From: Candidatus Wallbacteria bacterium | GTDB taxonomy: Bacteria; Muiribacteriota; UBA6191; JACPRK01 | Assembly (NCBI GenBank): GCA_016199905.1 | Contig: JACQFU010000276.1 | Location: 1 to 10,300, forward strand | Direction of reading: 5' to 3' | DNA length: 10,300 bases | Shown: positions 7,146 to 10,300 of the stretch, in pieces | Layout: each line of letters starts with the position of its first letter | Position numbering within the stretch: position 1 is the first letter of the stretch | Position numbers and translations under genes: made by a program | Notes under the pieces: generated by a model | What the model was told of the DNA's origin: nothing | The model's database searches: none | The model's input: only the letters and a program-made list of their open reading frames with translations

Positions 7146-7931
7146 TCACTCTGCGAGGAACTCCGCTAGCAGTCGATGGAACGGCTCCGGATGTTCCAGG
7201 TTGGGGCAGTGGCCGCAGTCGCGAAAGACCTCCAGGCGCGCGCCCGGGATCCAGGCTTTGGCGATGAGGGGCTGGACGGATGCGACGATGCGGTCGCGGT
7301 CGGCCGCTATGACGAGCGTGGGGCAGCGGATGACGGCCACGTCGGAGCGATCGCCCTCGCTGGTGAGGGCGCCGAGGGCGAGCCGGGCGGAGGGGGCGCT
7401 CGCGAGGGCCGCCTGCAGGAGAATCGAGTCGGGCAGTCCGATGGAGTGGACGAAGTAGGGGGCTGCGAAGCGGCGCACGGGCTGGAACTTCAGGAGCAGC
7501 GTCGCGAGCCAGCGCGCCCACGCCCAGCGCGAGAGCTGACAGAAAGGCGACAGGGCTGTGGCACCCTCGATCGGCGCGGCCACCAGGACCAGCCGTTTGA
7601 CGAGGTCGGGCTCGGCGGCTGCAAGACGCGCCGATACCATTCCTCCCATCGAGTGGCCGACCAGAAATACGGGCCCTCCGGCCACGCCGCGGATGAAATC
7701 GGCGACCCGGTGAGCCTGCTGGTAGCTCGAGGCGCCCTGCTTGGCCACGCACGAAGACTGGCCGAAGCCGGGCAGATCGAGCGCGAGAACGCGGAAGCGC
7801 GCGGCGAGCCGTTCGATGTCCGCCGTCCAGTAGACCGAGCTGACGGGCCAGCCGTGCACCAGCACCAGCGGGGACCCGGAGCCTGCGTCGACGTAATGGA
7901 TGCTGCAGTCTTCGGCTTGGAAGAGGGGCAT
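7146..7931 (-). CDS. Alpha/beta-hydrolase fold protein
   Basis: This 261-residue protein has a complete alpha/beta-hydrolase pattern. The oxyanion-hole segment is VLVHGWPVSSVYW (23-35), the strand-loop segment is ALDLPGFGQS (50-59), the nucleophile elbow is GHSMGG (S94), the acid is in VIAADRDRIV (D211), and the catalytic histidine is in DCGHCPNLEHPEPF (H241). A lid-like helical segment covers about 125-180. No signal peptide is evident, so it is probably cytoplasmic. Substrates in this family (esters, thioesters, C-C bonds, lactones) cannot be told from sequence. The start is set at ATG 7931 because the protein begins there with the typical LFQAEDCSIHYVDAGSG strand. The frame stays open upstream to an ATG at 8075, but that extension is Pro-rich, lacks family similarity and would overlap the probable promoter area. 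No clear Shine-Dalgarno site precedes 7931. The gene converges on the receiver gene and diverges from the gene at 8171. Confidence 0.9.
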   Translation of the reverse strand: MPLFQAEDCSIHYVDAGSGSPLVLVHGWPVSSVYWTADIERLAARFRVLALDLPGFGQSSCVAKQGASSYQQAHRVADFIRGVAGGPVFLVGHSMGGMVSARLAAAEPDLVKRLVLVAAPIEGATALSPFCQLSRWAWARWLATLLLKFQPVRRFAAPYFVHSIGLPDSILLQAALASAPSARLALGALTSEGDRSDVAVIRCPTLVIAADRDRIVASVQPLIAKAWIPGARLEVFRDCGHCPNLEHPEPFHRLLAEFLAE

Positions 7932-8170
7932 GGAGAGTAGCGAGTTGGGGGGAGGCGCGGCTCCATTGTACGGCGGGGGAGGGGGCTCGCGGCAGAGGCC
8001 GGGATGGGAGAGTAGATGTCGGTTGCCCATCGGATCGTCAGGGTGCGACCTTCCGTTCCTCACCGAGCTACGCACCTCGGCGTCCCCTACTGGCTACTGT
8101 CCTCTCTCCTCGTTTGACTCCCCTCGTCGCGGCGTGCAAGACTCCCGCTGCCGATGCGGGACTCCCGAAC
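7932..8170. other. Divergent intergenic region (239 bp)
   Basis: The stretch separates the hydrolase (leftward) from the gene at 8171 (rightward). It contains a G-rich tract at about 7974-7986, a short inverted repeat CCGAG / CTCGG at 8063-8067 and 8076-8080, and three copies of GACTCCC at 8116, 8140 and 8160. TTGACT at 8114-8119 resembles a -35 box, but no convincing -10 follows it at 16-18 bases. I see no coding sequence here; the open frames extending into it are low-complexity. Confidence 0.5.
7965..7970 (-). promoter_or_regulatory. Possible -10 element for the hydrolase gene
   Basis: TACAAT on the minus strand matches TATAAT at five of six positions and would start a transcript about 27 bases before the ATG at 7931. 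No good -35 hexamer lies 16-18 bases upstream, so the call is weak. Confidence 0.25.
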
Positions 8171-8791
8171 ATGGACGAAGACAGGCTGAAGCTCAAGCGA
8201 CGGCTTCAAGAGTTCCAGCTCGAGCGACTGAAGAGTACGTACGCGGATTTTCTGGATGACCCCGTGTACGGGAGGCTCTGCACCTTCTTCACGACGCACC
8301 TGTACCGTGCCGAGGATTTCACAGCCCGCAACGAGAGCTTCAAGAAGCTGGTGCACGCCTTCGAATCGGCCTTCGGAACGGAGATGCTGCACAGCATTTC
8401 GCTTCTGCTCGAGGCGCACGAGCTGAGCGAGGCGCTCGATGACGACGTGGTCGAACAGTTCGTCAAGATGGGCGTCGGCCTCGACTTCGATATGTCGGCC
8501 TATGAACGCGCCTACCTTCTCGCCGACAAGTACAAGCCCAGGGTGCGGCAGATCGAGCTGCTGGTCGAGGCGGTCCGGTTCGTTCACCGGATTGCCTTCT
8601 TTCCTTTCATCGGGCTGCTGCTCAAGACGCTCCACGCGGGCGCCGTGATCATCGGCGCGACACCCATGGTTCAATTCCTCCAGGACGGATACGCCGCGTT
8701 CCGCACGTGCAAGGACGTTGGGCCCTTCGCCGAGGCCATCCGCGACCGCGAGATGGTCCGCCTCGACCGGATTTATGGAGTCAAGAAATGA
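8171..8791 (+). CDS. Small helical protein resembling the FFLEELY-motif family
   Basis: This 206-residue, mostly alpha-helical protein starts at ATG 8171 (MDEDRLKLKRR). An upstream TTG at 8114 in the same frame gives an unconvincing Pro/Ala-rich extension. The segment TYADFLDDPVYGRLCTFF, then THLYRAEDFTARNESF, matches from memory the pattern of proteins named for an FFLEELY motif (ARTYADLL, then FFLEELYGPxDFxxRD), with FFTTHLY at the motif position. LLLEAHELSEALD, also typical of that family, follows. The function of the family is not established. A moderately hydrophobic segment (FFPFIGLLLKTLHAGAVII) lies near the C-terminus; the charged lysine and histidine within it argue against a clean membrane span. 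The stop overlaps the next start (ATGA at 8788-8791), so the two products are probably made together and may interact. A weak CGGGA ribosome site at 8157-8161 sits nine bases before the start. Confidence 0.78.
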   Translation: MDEDRLKLKRRLQEFQLERLKSTYADFLDDPVYGRLCTFFTTHLYRAEDFTARNESFKKLVHAFESAFGTEMLHSISLLLEAHELSEALDDDVVEQFVKMGVGLDFDMSAYERAYLLADKYKPRVRQIELLVEAVRFVHRIAFFPFIGLLLKTLHAGAVIIGATPMVQFLQDGYAAFRTCKDVGPFAEAIRDREMVRLDRIYGVKK

Positions 8792-10300
8792 AGCGAGTCG
8801 TCATTGTGAGCCTTGGACCGTCCAGCCAGGATCGGACTTTCGTGGTGCGACTCCTCGAGCAGGAGATCCAGGTGGAGAAGCGTGGCACCGACGGCGATTT
8901 GCAGAAGGCGGGCGAGCTGATCGAGAAGCTCGACGGCCAGGTGGCGGCGTTTGGTCTGGACAGCATGAATCGGACGTTCGTGGTCGGGAACAAGACGTGG
9001 GTCCACGAAGAGATCGACGCCCTGGCGAAGCGCGCGCACACCACGCCGGTGGTCGACGGCACGGAGCTCAAGAGGACCCTGGAGCGCTGGGCGATCGCCC
9101 AGATGGAGAAGCAGTTCCCGGACCTCTTCAAGAAGAAGCTCGTGTTCATTCCGAGCGGCGTGGACCGTTACGGGATCGCCACGGTGCTGCAGAACGCGGG
9201 CGCGCGACTGGTATTCGGAGACGTCTACTTTCACTGGGGCATCCCGTGGGCGCTCAAGAGCCTGGCGCAACTCGAGACGTACACGAAGTTCGCGATGCCC
9301 TACCTCTGCCGGCGGCCCTACAAGTCGATGTATCCGGTCGGCAAACGTCAGGAGGAGCAGCGGCCCCTGGGCACGCACTGGTTCGAGGAGGCCGACATCA
9401 TCGCCGGCAGCCTCCACTACATCCGCCGTTACGCTCCCGACTCGCTCTACAACAAGGTGGTCATTACCAACCAGCTCCAGAAGGAGGATCTGGACGATCT
9501 GCAGCGCCGCGGAGTTCGGATGGTGCTCACCACGACGCCCGAGATCGACGGCGAGTCGTTCGGCACCAACGTCCTGGAGGCGATCTTCGTCGCTCTTCTG
9601 GATAAGCCGTTCCACGAGATTCGACTCGACGACTATCTGAACCTGATCCCCAAGACCGGCATCGAGCCGCGAGTCGTCTATCCGCAGGGCAAGCCGGTGG
9701 AGGTGGAGAAGTTCGCCTTCGTGATCCCCCCGCTCTGCGCCGCGGACATCTTCAAACACCCGCTCCTGAAGTACCTGAAGTTCCTGCCGGAGCGGGGGGT
9801 GGAGTGGCTGGTGGCGTTCTCACCAGTGATGCTGCTGTCGCACGTGACCGGCGCTCGCTCGGCGACGGGCCGGGAGCTGGAGGGATGGCTGCTGGGGCTC
9901 GGAGCCACGCCCCGGGAGATGATGACGCGCGATCCAGAGTTCACGTACCGCAAGCTGCTCCAGGCCTCGGAGCTCGCAGAACAGCTGGGGGCGCGGATCA
10001 TGGGGCTTGGCGCCTTCACGAGCATCGTCGGCGACGCGGGCGTCACGGTGGCCAAGCGCGCCAACATCGCGATCACCTCCGGCAACAGCTTCACGGTCGC
10101 GTCCACGCTGGAGGCCGCCAAGACCATCGCGCGCCGGCTGGGGCACGACCTCAACAACGGAGTGGCGGCCGTGGTCGGGGCCACAGGCTCGATCGGCTCG
10201 GTGAGCGCGCGGCTCGTGGCGCAGGTGGCGCGCAAGGTGATTCTCGTGGCGCCGCGGCCGGAAAAGCTCCTGGAGCTACAGGAGAAGATCCAATCGGAGT
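8788..10300 (+). CDS. Two-domain dehydrogenase: quinate 5-dehydrogenase-like N-terminus and acyl-ACP-reductase-like C-terminus, partial
   Basis: The frame is open from ATG 8788 to the right edge (504 codons seen), and its start overlaps the preceding stop by 4 bp. Residues 1 to about 315 resemble proteins annotated as quinate 5-dehydrogenase. They share MKRVVIVSLG, KRGTDGD (32-38), PVVDGTELKRTLER, FIPSGVDRYG, EEADIIAGSLHYIRRY and TTTPEIDGESFGTNV (248-262). From about 335 the sequence resembles cyanobacterial long-chain acyl-ACP reductase and related predicted dehydrogenases: IMGLGAFTSIVGDAG (405-419), ITSGNSFTVA (429-438), and the nucleotide-binding loop VVGATGSIGS (462-471). The cyanobacterial enzyme reduces acyl-ACP to fatty aldehyde with NADPH. 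Its catalytic cysteine would lie beyond the window, so activity here is unproven. The quinate name rests on database labels, not on visible quinate-site residues. Alternatives are another NAD(P)-dependent reductase of an acyl or amino-acid substrate. There is no signal peptide, so the protein is probably cytoplasmic. Confidence 0.85.
   Translation, partial: MKRVVIVSLGPSSQDRTFVVRLLEQEIQVEKRGTDGDLQKAGELIEKLDGQVAAFGLDSMNRTFVVGNKTWVHEEIDALAKRAHTTPVVDGTELKRTLERWAIAQMEKQFPDLFKKKLVFIPSGVDRYGIATVLQNAGARLVFGDVYFHWGIPWALKSLAQLETYTKFAMPYLCRRPYKSMYPVGKRQEEQRPLGTHWFEEADIIAGSLHYIRRYAPDSLYNKVVITNQLQKEDLDDLQRRGVRMVLTTTPEIDGESFGTNVLEAIFVALLDKPFHEIRLDDYLNLIPKTGIEPRVVYPQGKPVEVEKFAFVIPPLCAADIFKHPLLKYLKFLPERGVEWLVAFSPVMLLSHVTGARSATGRELEGWLLGLGATPREMMTRDPEFTYRKLLQASELAEQLGARIMGLGAFTSIVGDAGVTVAKRANIAITSGNSFTVASTLEAAKTIARRLGHDLNNGVAAVVGATGSIGSVSARLVAQVARKVILVAPRPEKLLELQEKIQSE

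Noticed and set aside
7932..8075. Extended N-terminus of the hydrolase from ATG 8075
   Set aside because: The added 48 residues are Pro-rich, are not a signal peptide and match nothing in the family. The fold begins right at ATG 7931.
8114..8170. Upstream TTG start for the FFLEELY-like protein
   Set aside because: The extension is short, Ala/Pro-rich and has no ribosome site. The ATG at 8171 begins a typical charged helix.
8773..9759. 328-codon minus-strand open frame opposite the two-domain dehydrogenase
   Set aside because: No family pattern is seen, and the plus strand has clear conserved blocks and a coupled start. It is an antisense shadow.

Overview
The window is uniformly GC-rich, gene-dense bacterial chromosome with recognisable Shine-Dalgarno sites and no sign of a plasmid, phage, transposon, CRISPR array, rRNA or tRNA. 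The protein set suggests a free-living Gram-negative bacterium. Acidobacteriota or a neighbouring phylum would fit the archaeal-type class III aminotransferase, the exported TPR/redoxin protein and the acyl-ACP-reductase-like dehydrogenase, but this is a loose inference from gene content.

Layout. (1) Positions 1-3567, minus strand: a probable operon read right to left. It holds an RlmI-type 23S rRNA cytosine methyltransferase (3567-2395), an exported TPR plus thioredoxin-fold protein (2359-963, broken by a one-base frameshift near 1832), and a multi-span membrane protein with TPR-like helices (897 to beyond position 1). This last gene is partial because it runs off the left edge. (2) A 181-bp divergent intergenic region carries a good sigma70-type promoter at 3687-3715 directly beside a perfect 14-bp palindrome. 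(3) Positions 3749-7013, plus strand: an aldehyde dehydrogenase interrupted by an in-frame TAG at 4778, a PLP class III aminotransferase, and a stand-alone CheY-like receiver. They are tightly spaced, so this is probably one operon. Aminotransferase plus aldehyde dehydrogenase is the usual pairing for omega-amino acid degradation (amine to semialdehyde to acid). (4) Positions 7014-7145: a convergent junction with an 83-bp imperfect inverted repeat of a dispersed-repeat type. (5) Positions 7931-7146, minus strand: an alpha/beta hydrolase. (6) Positions 8171 to beyond 10300, plus strand: a small protein resembling the FFLEELY-motif family overlaps by 4 bp a large two-domain protein. The N-terminal part of that protein resembles proteins annotated as quinate 5-dehydrogenase, and its C-terminal part resembles cyanobacterial long-chain acyl-ACP reductase. 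It runs off the right edge.

The most interesting item is the last pair: a coupled gene pair in which an acyl-ACP-reductase-like Rossmann domain carries a separate, poorly understood N-terminal domain. Two otherwise well-preserved genes are each broken by a single-base event within 3 kb. That may mean real gene decay or consensus errors in a draft or metagenomic assembly.
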